DNA of 24,060 nucleotides, taken from contig JBNGIQ010005852.1 in NCBI GenBank assembly GCA_049999765.1, positions 1-24,060 on the forward strand. The letters are read 5' to 3'. The DNA comes from Phaeoceros laevis. Its lineage: Eukaryota > Anthocerotophyta > Anthocerotopsida > Notothyladales. Positions 1 through 9,455 of the stretch are shown one piece after another. Both the position numbers and the translations under genes were made by a program. The notes beneath the pieces are model-generated. The model had not been told where the DNA came from. It made no database searches and saw only the letters and a list, made by a program, of their open reading frames with translations. Numbering within the stretch: the stretch's first letter is position 1; each line of letters begins with the position of its first letter.

Positions 1-1
1 G

Positions 2-236
2 GAGGCTAATAATCGGCAGGCGCAGCAGGCTAATCGTCACCGCCGACTTCAGACTTTTCAAGAAGGGGATTTAGTAATATTGTCGACCAAAAATTTGCAG
101 ACTGTGGGTGGTGTCCGCAAGCTCACAGACAGATGGATTGGTCTGTACCCGGTGGTTAAGGTGGTTGGGCCAGCAGCGTTTCAAATTCAACTCCCCCCTG
201 GAAGCCGGATTCATGATGTGTTCCACACATCGCTGT
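2..236 (+). pseudogene. Ty3/gypsy integrase C-terminal fragment, copy A (runs into gap)
   Basis: This frame is open from the window edge to the N gap. It encodes the tail of a retrotransposon integrase: a basic linker, a GDLVILSTKNL-like strand and the GPY/F module ([32 protein letters not shown]). In the family this domain helps bind target DNA during insertion. Bases 22-236 align without gaps to 337-551 with nine differences, all transitions. It is a fragment only because the contig ends at 236. Confidence 0.75.
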
Positions 237-336
237 NNNNNNNNNNNNNNNNNNNNNNNNNNNNNNNNNNNNNNNNNNNNNNNNNNNNNNNNNNNNNNNN
301 NNNNNNNNNNNNNNNNNNNNNNNNNNNNNNNNNNNN
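237..336. other. Assembly gap of 100 N
   Basis: Exactly 100 N, a conventional unknown-size gap. The 215 bases left of it are repeated immediately to its right at 337-551, as expected if two overlapping contig ends (alleles or different repeat copies) were joined rather than merged. Confidence 0.97.
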
Positions 337-808
337 GCAGCAGGCTAATCGTCACCGCCGACCTCAGACTTTTCAAGAAGGGGGTTTAGTAATGTTGTCG
401 ATCAAAAATTTGCAGACTGTGGGTGGTGTCCGCAAGCTCGCAGACAGATGGATTGGCCCGTACCCGGTGGTTAAGGTGGTTGGGCCAGCAGCGTTTCAAA
501 TTCAGCTCCCCCTTGGAAGCCGGATTCATGATGTGTTCCACACATCGCTGTTGAAGCCATATCGTGGAGATCCGCCAACCCGGCCCCCCAGCTGATTTGT
601 CATACGGGAACCTGAGTTTGAGGTAGAGCAGCTGCTTCAGCACCGGCGAGTTCGACGTCAACGGCAATTTCTAGTGTTGTGGAAAGGTTACCCTCTCAAT
701 GATGCGACATGGGAGTCGTTGGCTAACCTTACACATGCGCAGGATCTGCTTCGGGAGTACGTTAGTTTGCACGGCATCTCGGTGCCTGGCTTCGAGGACG
801 AAGCCTAA
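337..808 (+). pseudogene. Ty3/gypsy integrase C-terminus plus chromodomain, copy B, with in-frame stop
   Basis: The frame continues from the GPY/F module ([16 protein letters not shown]) into [10 protein letters not shown], then meets TGA at 593-595. Without another shift it resumes as a chromodomain: EFEVEQLL, RRQRQFLVLWKGYP, NDATWESL, followed by about 28 residues to TAA at 806-808. The chromodomain shows the usual aromatic and acidic positions (F/E strand, W-K-G-Y, W-E). Chromodomains of this type guide chromovirus insertion to marked chromatin. The single TGA between the two domains is best read as a nonsense mutation, so the polyprotein is broken here. Confidence 0.75.
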
Positions 809-973
809 CCCTCCCCGAAGTAGTTGTTACGGCCTTATGACTTAGATAGGCTTTGAGTGGCTTTTGAGTGATAAGCATAATGATAAGGCCGGTGCGGTCG
901 AGGCGTGACCAGCATGGCATCCCGAGTACTTTGGGATCATTTGTGAATCGCACCCTCTCATGGGCTAGCTACA

Positions 974-1000
974 TTTACGGGCTAAGCTTTAGCCCGTAAA
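974..1000. repeat. 12-bp perfect inverted repeat with 3-nt spacer
   Basis: TTTACGGGCTAA (974-985) is followed by GCT and then its exact reverse complement (989-1000). It lies just before AATAAA at 1023-1028, inside the presumed retrotransposon LTR, so it could form an RNA hairpin near the element's 3' end. Confidence 0.8.
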
Positions 1001-1030
1001 AGACGGTATGGTGTGACTATTTAATAAAGT

Positions 1031-2030
1031 GAATACGCTGCTCAAGGAGGCGTTCTTCCTCTGTAACAAATACTACTATTTTATTAAAAACTATATCAAA
1101 ATCATGTGGTCCTCAAAATTTAGGTTAATAAAACCTTGCAGCCTAGCTGCACCAAAGATCAACAACTCTTTTCATCAAGCTTTTGAAGAATCCTTGTACC
1201 TTGTATACAAATATGGTACTAGGCTTTCTTGTTTCCTCATCTAAGATCACTAAAATATGAATGTTTCTATCCTGTTGGGGTAACATGAACTTAATTTGAG
1301 TTGTTCCTTTAAGTAGAGTAACTTCAGTTTTCTCTTTCATCGTTTTGCGTTTCTCCCATATATACGCAACTACCTCAACCAATCTCTTAACCATTAAGAG
1401 TTTATCTGATGAAAGCTTGGACTCACCAATACTTAGGTGGTAGTATTGATAATCTCTTAAGGTGAAGATCCCTCTTTCAGCTGGATAAACTGGCTTTGTA
1501 TAATTTGCGAAACTTGAACAACTTTGAAACTTCGCATAAATAACTGTTTTATTGGGATCTCCAAGAGTATAATATTTTGACGAGGCAGGTCGTAGAGCAA
1601 ATGCGGAATTGTGCAGATATGCTGCACACAGCCCTCAAGACCTAGATTCATTCCGAGGAAAGGCAGTGTGCGACGCTTCACTATGCCTCGTTTTCACGCA
1701 CCGAACTTCTTCAGGTTCGATAATGATTTATTCCGAGTTTTTTATAGAAATTCAATTCATTGAAGTTCGGTCCTAACTCAAGTTCTTTTACTCAGGTTAA
1801 ATAGTTTCTTGTTATCGTTTCCGAAGGAAGATTTTGAGAAGAAATCCGAATACACGGATCCATGCATCCTCAAACCTTCGGTGTCCAAAGATTTGGCCCA
1901 TCTCGGCCTGTGAGTCCATCCAAAGTCCATAGCACAAGATCATTAAAACAATCAATAAGCGATTAAAACTATGTACATATGACCTTCTATAGGACAATGC
2001 GTTACATAGCCATCTCCTTTTCTTCGCATA
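1031..2030. other. A/T-rich intergenic stretch with no recognisable gene
   Basis: The only open frames are short (83 codons or fewer), none resembles a known family, and none has convincing coding character. The stretch is A/T-rich compared with the genic half of the window. It probably consists of decayed repeats next to the retrotransposon. Confidence 0.5.
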
Positions 2031-2850
2031 TTGCCGCGACAGTATGGGGTAAGACGATAAGATACCGTAGCATGGAAGTGGGCACCTTGAACTTCCAACG
2101 ATAACATATCACCGTGACAATATGGGGTAATACGAGAAGATACTTTATTGCGACAGTATGGGGTAATACGATAAGATACTATAGCATGGAAGCTGGCACC
2201 TTGAAAACTGCCAACGACATATTACCATACGATAAGATACTATAGCATGGAAGCCGGCACCTTAAGATACTATAGCATGGAAGCCGGCACCTTGAAAACT
2301 GCCAACGACATATTACCGCGATATTATAGAGTAATACGATAAGATACTTTAGTACGGGGTAATACGATAGGATACTATAGCATGGAAGCAGGCACCTTGA
2401 ACTTTCAACAACAACATATTACCGCGACAGTAGTATGGGGAATTTCGATACTGTAGCATGGAAGCAGGCACCTTGAACTTTCAACACCGCGATATTATAG
2501 GGTACTACGATAAGATACTTTAGTGCGACAAGTACGGGGTAATATGATAAGATACTATAGCATGGAAGCAGGCACCTTGAACTTTCAACAACAACATATT
2601 ACCGCGACAATAGTATGGGGTAATTACCGTATCTTATCGTATTAATACGATAAGATACAATAACCTTGAACTTCCAAAGGTAATATAACATTTAAGATAC
2701 TATAGGTCAACTTCCAACAACATATTACCCCGATAATATGGGGTAATTAATACGATAAGATACGGTAGCATGGAAGCCGACACCTTGAACTTCCAACGGC
2801 GCCATGGATCTCGAAGCCGAAGCCGACACCTTGAACTTCCAACGGAAGTA
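2031..2850. repeat. Degenerate tandem (satellite-like) array with variable unit length
   Basis: Two phrases recur: GGGGTAATACGATAAGATAC and GCATGGAAGCNGGCACCTTGAACTT, separated by stretches like CAACAACATATTACCGCGACA. CATGGAAG begins at about 2071, 2185, 2246, 2276, 2381, 2457, 2561 and 2769, giving steps near 114, 61, 30, 105, 76, 104 and 208. A unit near 105 bp with internal deletions fits. One part is inverted, making a perfect palindrome at 2629-2658. Weaker copies of the CACCTTGAAC phrase continue to about 3010. No open frame runs through it. Confidence 0.8.
2629..2658. repeat. Perfect 30-bp palindrome inside the satellite-like array
   Basis: The first 15 bases, GTATCTTATCGTATT, are followed directly by their exact reverse complement with no spacer. 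The half-site is the array phrase AATACGATAAGATAC, so the palindrome marks a head-to-head junction between two inverted array units. Confidence 0.9.
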
Positions 2851-3996
2851 ATCAACGAAAACGCAGTGGCAAGTATTTCCAGAATCACATCATGGATTTC
2901 GACTGTCTAGCATTATGGATCTTGAATGTTCGACATCTCATATGGCCCCGCGAGGATTGTATGACCTGAAAAAATAGTATACTACTGATGGAAGTCAACA
3001 CCTTGAACCTTGAATGCATAACATCTCATATGGTATGGAATCCCAAATGCACCACCCCCTTTTTCTTTTTAAGTGTGCATGTGTTTTGGTCCAAATAATG
3101 TATTATTTGGATTTTGCTTGCATCTTTTCTGTTTGGTAGTAAAAAATGACATATATATAATGTATCATGAGTTCGAATATATCAAACACACACCACTTAT
3201 GGCCGCACACATTGTGAAGATAGCATGGGGTAAGGAATTAATATACTACAGTAATGGAAGTAGGCATCTTCAAACTTTGAATGCTCCACTTATCACCACT
3301 CACAGTATGGGTAATAAACTATCATGTTCCAAGTATACGGACAAGTGAATATCCTTCAACGTAGTGGTTTTTCACCATGACATGCTAAAATTCCGGAAAA
3401 GTAATTCTGTATGAACTTTGGACAAACAAGCTATGGTGACACAATACACTAAGATGTGTTCAAGTATCACGAGTTTAGACAAGTAATATGGTATAGGATA
3501 TGATATTACATTTGTCTTTGAATATCTTGGGCCAGCCTGTCTAACCTTATGTACTTCACCTGTGGACGCACAGAGCGCTAGCGGAGGGCTTGGGTGGAAA
3601 TGTAAGGAAATCGAGAATAGAGTTCACAAGAGTAGCTAGACATATCCTAGCTAGACATATCCTAGCCGTGCTTGAAATTGCGATCATAGCCCTGTGATGT
3701 TATGCTTTGGTAGAATCCATTGCCCAACACCTGCGCAAAGAGAAAGCCTAGCAACATACTTTTGCTGTAGAGCCATGGGAGGAATATCCTTGGGAGGAAT
3801 ACACACTACCCTGAACTTGATTCCCCTCTTAGGTTGACGGCAAGAGTATGGCACCTTACAATTGACACTCACCTGCACACCAGCTACATCATCTTGCCAA
3901 AGGTGACTTGCTTCCCTTGTGGAGTTGGTATAGCACGGCTCTTTTCTACTACTACTACTTGCTTAAATGGTAGGATAGTGCCAAGAAGATGATAGC
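2851..3996. other. Intergenic stretch, no recognisable gene
   Basis: This is mostly A/T-rich sequence with short open frames (91 codons at most) that match nothing known to me. A short direct repeat, TAGCTAGACATATCC twice in a row at about 3633-3665, is the only structure seen. It is likely decayed repeat DNA. Confidence 0.45.
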
Positions 3997-4187
3997 ACCT
4001 TTCACTTTGCATACGCACAAGTATGTATGTATGTGTGTAGCTATTTGAGGAGGTTGGCACGGTCCCATGGTTGTTGAAGCACATGTACATGGGACCTTTC
4101 ACTTTACACAAGCACATAGTATGTATGTATGTAACTATTTGAGGAGGTTGGCACGGTCCCATGGTTGTTGAAACACATGTACATGGG
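3997..4187. repeat. Tandem duplication of a ~95-bp unit
   Basis: Copy 1 (3997-4093) and copy 2 (4094-4187) both begin ACCTTTCACTT and end ACATGTACATGGG. They share the core TTTGAGGAGGTTGGCACGG and each contains a GTAT microsatellite that differs in length. The copies abut exactly. Confidence 0.85.
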
Positions 4188-4214
4188 CAAAGCTGGCCGG
4201 AATTAAGTGCTCCC

Positions 4215-4288
4215 GGATTTTGCATGCCACCTAGATCCCGGCAGAGAGTCTGGATTTTGCATGCCACCTAGATCCCAGCAGAGAATCT
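4215..4288. repeat. Tandem duplication of a 37-bp unit
   Basis: Copy 1 (4215-4251) and copy 2 (4252-4288) both start GGATTTTGCATGCCACCTAG and end AGAGARTCT, with two differences. The second copy overlaps the TCTGATACCA motif noted next. Confidence 0.85.
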
Positions 4289-4297
4289 GATACCATG
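4286..4297 (-). other. Candidate retrotransposon primer-binding site and LTR end
   Basis: On the minus strand the sequence reads CTCGCA then TGGTATCAGA. TGGTATCAGA matches the start of the plant initiator-Met tRNA primer-binding site used by many Copia-type and some other LTR elements, and the preceding CA is the usual LTR terminus. If real, the LTR lies above 4296 and the internal region runs toward lower coordinates. Only ten bases match, the following bases (TTCTC) depart from the consensus, and no polyprotein is visible, so this is a remnant at best. Confidence 0.3.
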
Positions 4298-4836
4298 CGA
4301 GCCTGCCTGCAGCAGACTCGCAAGAACAATACGAGAGCTACCCTTAGGCTGCCTTCTGGTTCTCGAAGGACCTGTTACAGTAATTGGTGTCTTACGGAAT
4401 GCCAGATAAGGATATTGAATGTTAATTGGGTCTTCCACCGTCTAGCAACGTAGTCTAGCACTTTCCGTTGGCTACCGATCTTACGGTTGTTCCATAGGGC
4501 GGCAGGAACTCGTTGAAAGCAAGGACACTCTAGCTGTTTGGCTCTGACCAGCTGTCGACTCATGGACACGTTTGGTCCAGACGTGTCTTAGCGTGTGCCA
4601 GACGGAAAGAAATGCTGTTTCCAGGAGTACACTCTCTCTTCGTCGTCAATGGGCAGTTGAAATCAGGCCGATTGTGGGACAGCCCCGACGTCATTCCGGC
4701 GGCCCAGGACCGCCCGCCTCACAAGGGAGCTTTAGGACGTGGAGTAATTGGGGTTTCTAGGTGAAGCTGTCTGGAAGCTGTCTCGAGTCTTTTGGACATT
4801 TACACATTCAGAGTCGGGTTCGCACAGTCTACCTTC
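4298..4836. other. Intergenic stretch with a possible promoter near 4640-4720
   Basis: No gene was recognised. The base composition shifts to CpG-rich around 4680-4720, where GACGTCA (4687-4693, bZIP-type core) and GGCCCA (site-II-like, near 4711) occur. These could be promoter elements for the small ORF at 4837 or the 5' leader of the J-domain gene at 5285. This is inference from motifs only. Confidence 0.3.
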
Positions 4837-5076
4837 ATGTCATCATCGTCGCAGGACGTTACCGAGCTCCCCCAATTGCTTGGAGTATTGCTTGTGGAGC
4901 TTGTGGGGATTGTGTTCCACTGGTTGAAGGTCATCGCTACAGCCCTTTGGCAGATTCTCAAATTTGTGCTCTACTGCTACTACGAGTACATCCGTCTGAA
5001 GAACGAAATCAAACGGAAGATTCTTTCTCAGCTCCCCTATGGGAAGCAGCTCTACTACATAGCACGTTGGTTGTAG
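4837..5076 (+). CDS. Possible small hydrophobic protein, 79 aa (unrecognised)
   Basis: From the ATG at 4837 the frame encodes 79 residues. After a polar start (MSSSSQDVTE), residues 11-48 form one long hydrophobic stretch rich in Leu, Val, Ile and Trp that could be one or two membrane helices. A basic segment (KNEIKRK, about 55-61) and a Tyr-rich end (YGKQLYYIARWL) follow. The frame is open further upstream but without another ATG. Two TGTAA polyadenylation-like motifs follow the stop (5090-5094, 5113-5117). I do not recognise the family. It could be a small stand-alone gene, a last exon, or an upstream ORF in the leader of the J-domain gene 209 bp downstream. Coding status rests only on its composition. 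Confidence 0.35.
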   Translation: MSSSSQDVTELPQLLGVLLVELVGIVFHWLKVIATALWQILKFVLYCYYEYIRLKNEIKRKILSQLPYGKQLYYIARWL

Positions 5077-5284
5077 TAAGGTGCCCCCATGTAAAATCTT
5101 CAGTCCTGTCTCTGTAAATAAGCTGCTCTGTACAGTGTCAAATAGTTGAGTGGTTCCTTTTGTCCATCTTTTTCTTTCTGGGGAAGTCCTCCAAGATCAG
5201 GCCGCAACGTATCTCCTGCCACGCTTGTGGACAAGGGACTGTTGTTTTTGGAAGCAGGCAACTTCGGTGAAAAGCATAGCAGCT

Positions 5285-7177
5285 ATGGCAGCTAGGTGCA
5301 TCGAGATGTTGCATAGTGGATTGTTATCCCCTTCTTTTTCATTTGGATCTTCGTTTTCTACGACGAGTGGGTCAACGTTGGTTGCCGAGAACTTGGTGCT
5401 ACAACCATATGGCAGGCCCAAGGACATGGCGCAGTCTGTAGGTGGCAACCAGAGGGCTCTTTACTTATGCAGGTCTTACTCTGCAGCCAAAGGAGGTGGT
5501 ACAGAGTATGATTGCGATCTGTATGAACTCTTGGGACTAGACAACGGTGCCTCCCAGAACGATATCCGGAGTGCTTACCGGTGGTTGCAGAAGCGGTGCC
5601 ATCCAGATATAGTCGGTGAAGCTGGGCATGACATGTCCATTTTGCTGAATGAGGCATATGCAGTGCTTTCAGATCCGAATGGAAGGGCCATATACGATGA
5701 GGTGGGTATGCTGCTTTCTGTTCTGGCAAGCGAAGTCGTGCAAGGGTGGACCTAGTAAATGGTGTTTGTGCTCTGTGCAGGTACGCAAGGATGCTGCAGA
5801 GTTTGATGGGTTCACTGGGGAACCGCTGTACTCGGTCTGGTCTGGGGCAGCAGATGAGCAGCAGGCGGTGTTTGTGGACGAGTCACGCTGCATCGGCTGC
5901 CTCAAGTGTGCCCTGCTTGCCCCAAACACCTTTGCCATTGAAAATCGGTATGGTCGGGCTCGAGCAGTGAGGCAATGGGGGGATTCAGAAGCTACCATCA
6001 AGGATGCCTGTCGGGCATGTCCAGTTGATTGTATATGGTAGGAGGGTTTCCTGTCATGCCGGATGTTCTGCAAGCTTGATGATAATATATTGTAGGAAGC
6101 ACCATATTTAGTTCTGTCACTCTTATGTACAGGTGGGTGGACAGAAGCCAGCTGCCAGCCCTGGAGTTCGTGATGTCAAAGCAAATCCGTGTTTCTGTGG
6201 GTGTTGACGTTAGCAATGGTGGGGTGAGGTCTGAGAATGTCTTTGAGGCTGCTGAGAAGTTTGCTGCAAGACAAGAAAGGCGAGAAAAGCAGCAGTCGTC
6301 AGCTTCGCAGGTTTCCATTTGTTGAAGCAGACACATCTGCTCTCTAATTACAGCAAACTCTTTGTTGCATGAACTTACACATATATTTGTACTACAGGAA
6401 ACAACTAGCCAACGGGCTGCACGCATGTCTGCTGCTGAAGGAATCAGAGCCCGCGGTGGCAGATGGTGGCAACACTGGATTGGCAAGAAACCTACGTTTG
6501 CGAGTCACAGCACTAACTGGGATACTCAGTCAGCTGCTCACTCCTCCAAGGGTGCACTTGTGCATGTATCCTGGGCAAGCTCTGGCAAAAGATCGTTTTC
6601 CTCTTCTAGGGAGCTGCAGCCGGAAAGCCTTCATGCTCTGTACGAGGCCGCAGCACAGCGCAGGCGAAATGGAAGAGAGGGGAAAGGTGCTGGGTCGGAA
6701 GATGAGTATTGGGTGCCAAAAAAACCTATCAGTTGGCCCTTGCCCTACTCAAGGGCAAGTACGAGTGCTCCTTCTGCTGGTGACGAGGAAACCAGCAGCA
6801 GGCAGTTCAACTGGAATTGGATTGTGAGGTCTGAAGAACGGGAGGCGGAAGAGAAAGGGAGCCGGGAAGGCGTCATGTGGAACTGGGTCGGTGATTTGGA
6901 TACGGAGGGGAGGGTTGATGCTGTGTACAAGTCCTTTTTGACAGGTGTACCCGTTGCTGTTTCCAGCGTTGCGGCTGTACTTGTTGGGATGACAAATGGC
7001 ACTCACCCTGCTCTGTCCCAGACTCAGATCACTGGCCCGTTGCCTGCTGATTTGACAACAAGTCTTCCTATGCAAATGTTCTTGGCAGCAATTGTCTGGT
7101 ACGCGGTGGGCTCAGGGCTTAGTGCAGCACTTCTGTACGGGGCACTGGTTTTTGTGCGAGTACGAGATAGAACCTGA
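5285..7177 (+). CDS. Plastid-type J-domain plus ferredoxin-like 4Fe-4S protein with two C-terminal membrane helices (DJC76/77/82-like)
   Basis: Four exons: 5285-5701, 5781-6037, 6133-6310 and 6398-7177, with GT-AG introns of 79, 95 and 87 bp, giving 543 aa in frame. Residues 1-70 are Ser-rich and weakly acidic, like a chloroplast transit peptide. The J domain spans about 77-139 and has the HPD triad at 106-108, needed to stimulate Hsp70. A ferredoxin-like domain follows, with C176-x2-C179-x2-C182 and C219-P-V-D-C223, then WVDRSQLPALEFVM, a hallmark of plant plastid J/ferredoxin proteins. The middle (285-455) is polar and low in conservation. Hydrophobic stretches at about 465-482 and 509-537 suggest membrane anchoring. 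I chose the ATG at 5285 because the frame upstream has only non-ATG starts. By family this is a plastid Hsp70 co-chaperone that may also sense redox state. Binding of an intact cluster is inferred from the cysteines. Confidence 0.88.
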
Positions 7178-9455
7178 ATGGGTTGGAATCCGTTGGATAT
7201 AGGCTGGCGTGTTGGACCCTTCACAGCCTCCGTAGGGGGCTATATGTAAATATCTACATGTATGTAAATTAGACTCTGGAGTGTACACTGCATATCGAAT
7301 ATGGAATAAGCTTTCGTGTCTCTGCAAATATCACAGAGTGTTCAGAACTTCAGATCTGCACTGCGTTTTTTGCTGATACCGATATGAGCATACAGGTCTT
7401 GAGCGCTTGCGAGAAGAACCAACTACACTCAGCGTGTGTAAGAGAGTAACATCTGAAGAAACTCTTTTGAGTGTGACTTCGGTCTGTATGTGGTTTCATC
7501 TATCTGACTAGCACCAAAACTCTCTCCATCTGACTAGCTAAGCAAGTTTTAAAGAACCTGGAATTCCACTACTGCGAAGTTCGAAGTGCGAAAATGTACC
7601 CTCATCGTCAACGCTTCTGAAATAGTCACTGGCTTGGATCCTTGACCTAAACCTGTTGCAGCATACACCGACAACAAGCAAGGTTACATTGCATCAAGTA
7701 AATGAGATAGAGAAAATGCTCGATGCTATCTAGCAAGCAATCACCAACCCACGTAGCAGCAACTTCACCTATTTCAGTGCTAAATTCTGCAAGTCGTGTG
7801 CTGAGGACGAATTGGTAGGAACTAAGAAGGCAGCAACCAGTTACAAGCCACAGTGTTCGTCACTGCCTCCTCCGGAATGGCCAGTACTAAGACTCAGAAC
7901 ACCTTGGTTCTGAAGCGGCTCCTTGCCCAATCCATCAACCAGTTTGAACAGACCTGTTGAGAGGCCCAGATCAAGGTGACTTGTGGCTAGTTACTGCTCT
8001 TCTCAGATCATGCCAATACATCCTTCCTTCCTTCCTCGCTCCCCTGCCTGCGCAGCCGCCACAACCTTGCCCCTTTGCGCACTGAGCTCTGAAGCCCAGC
8101 CTGAGTAAGCTTTAAAGCGAAGGATTCTCAATATCTCACCGGACTGTGCAAGCTACTGTCTCGAGGCATGTGACTGGGACCACAAGCATGCCAAATACCG
8201 TCCTCCTGGCCTCATCTGCTCCCCTGGATGGCTAAACCTCCACCTTTGGTTTCTGCGGACAGGTATGGCTACAGCTCCCAATTGCGACAAAGTCGGTTCA
8301 CATGATGACTTGCCTGCTCGACACCAAGCTGCGTAATTTAAAAATCCGCCACCGCAATCATTTCCGTCTCGAGGCTCCTTACACCGCCGATGCAAATGCA
8401 TTCATTTCACACGACTGTTTCCACCCACTGGCTGCACAGCACTGCTGCACAGCGCTCAGCTGTGCTGGGTTGCGTGAATTCCGGAATCTTTGCATGCAGT
8501 TGAAGGCCTGCTCGGAATCTTTTTGGTTCTCCTCTTTCTACTGCAGTCTGCTGCGACGTTCAAGTCCAGATCCAGGACGAACCAGGGCCAGTTGCGCAAA
8601 ACCATCCCGTGAGATTCTCCTGGACCTGGCCCGCTTTCTGTCCTTTCCTTCCCAGGTCCTTTCCTTGCAAGGCTCAGTTAGGCTTGGCTCAACTTGCCAC
8701 TCTCTTCCGGTGCCTCCACCATCGGACTGCGTAGATTTCCTCACCAATCTCCTACGCCTCGACGGTCACATTCCGCGTGATCCAAATTAGGCAATCTACT
8801 CGGCGATCGTGGCCAGGGCACGCCAGGCACATGAGGCTGACTGGGCCCACAAACAACAGGCAGGAAAAGACCTTCCGCATGTTCTGTTAGCTCCTTGCTC
8901 TTTCAGGCCTACCAAGAACTTTTCGCGGTAGGAAAATTTGGTTTCTGGACTCTGGAGAGAAGCCACCATTGCCCTTCCCCGAGAAGTTCCTGAGAGGCCT
9001 ACCCCTGGCAACATTTCTTCTACAGCAACCCTTAATGGATAAGAAACCTGGTTTCTTCCTGTCCCGAGTCCCGACGCACCTGAGGCGGCAGGTAGACGAC
9101 CTTGGTCATGCACTTTTAAGAGGAACGGTGGACTTCTGTCGGCCCTAGCAACTTTCTCGACTATCCGCGTCTTGGCCTCGGGCTCGGGACATCCCATGTG
9201 TCCTCACAGAGCAAAGTAGCCTGCACGCCTGTTTCACCCGGGTTGATATCAGAAGGCTTTCCGGATCGGGGATGAATCCAAATTTCTGCGCCGATTGGCA
9301 GCATCGCACGTACCTCTGGTAGTACCGGAGATGTCTGCACGTGACCCTAAGCACATTGTAACCACTTCTGCTTCTCGTTGTGGGGAACATGCTCGAGTCC
9401 ACAGGTCGTTCGTAACCCAGCTTTCAAGGCTTAGTTCAGTATGAACTTCTCGCCG
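7178..9455. other. 2.3-kb intergenic region without a recognisable gene
   Basis: It lies between the 3' end of the J/ferredoxin gene and the 3' end of WDR3, which converge. TGTAA motifs at 7245-7249 and 7263-7267 could belong to 3' processing of the upstream gene. The longest open frames (8302-8790 plus, 162 codons; 8796-9197 minus, 133 codons) are rich in Cys, Arg, Ser and Pro, show no domain and look like chance frames in C/T-rich DNA. CCTTCCTTCCTTCC occurs near 8023. Nothing else was seen. Confidence 0.5.

Larger units (their letters stand above)
1..1030 (+). mobile_element. 3' end of a Ty3/gypsy chromovirus retrotransposon, with probable LTR start
   Basis: The window opens inside a retrotransposon polyprotein. 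The integrase C-terminal GPY/F-type module ([18 protein letters not shown], then [14 protein letters not shown]) is followed by a chromodomain and a stop at 806-808. About 20 bp after the stop, TGTTACGGCC near 827 would suit the 5' end of a 3' LTR, and AATAAA at 1023-1028 would suit its polyadenylation signal. The 3' LTR end and target-site duplication were not found, so the right border is approximate. The coding part is duplicated across an assembly gap and carries an in-frame TGA, so this copy is probably dead or misassembled. Confidence 0.8.

Noticed and set aside
3884-4267. 127-codon open frame on the minus strand
   Set aside because: It runs through the two tandem duplications, and its apparent protein repeat only reflects the DNA repeat.
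5150-5284. Upstream extension of the J/ferredoxin frame from a GTG
   Set aside because: No ATG in the extension; the ATG at 5285 gives a plausible transit peptide.
8302-8790. 162-codon open frame on the plus strand in the 7.2-9.5 kb intergenic region
   Set aside because: No domain or recognisable motif, unusual Cys/Ser/Arg/Pro-rich composition, and overlapping open frames on the other strand; looks like a chance frame in C/T-rich DNA.
8796-9197. 133-codon open frame on the minus strand
   Set aside because: No recognisable family and no conserved neighbours or splice context; more likely chance.
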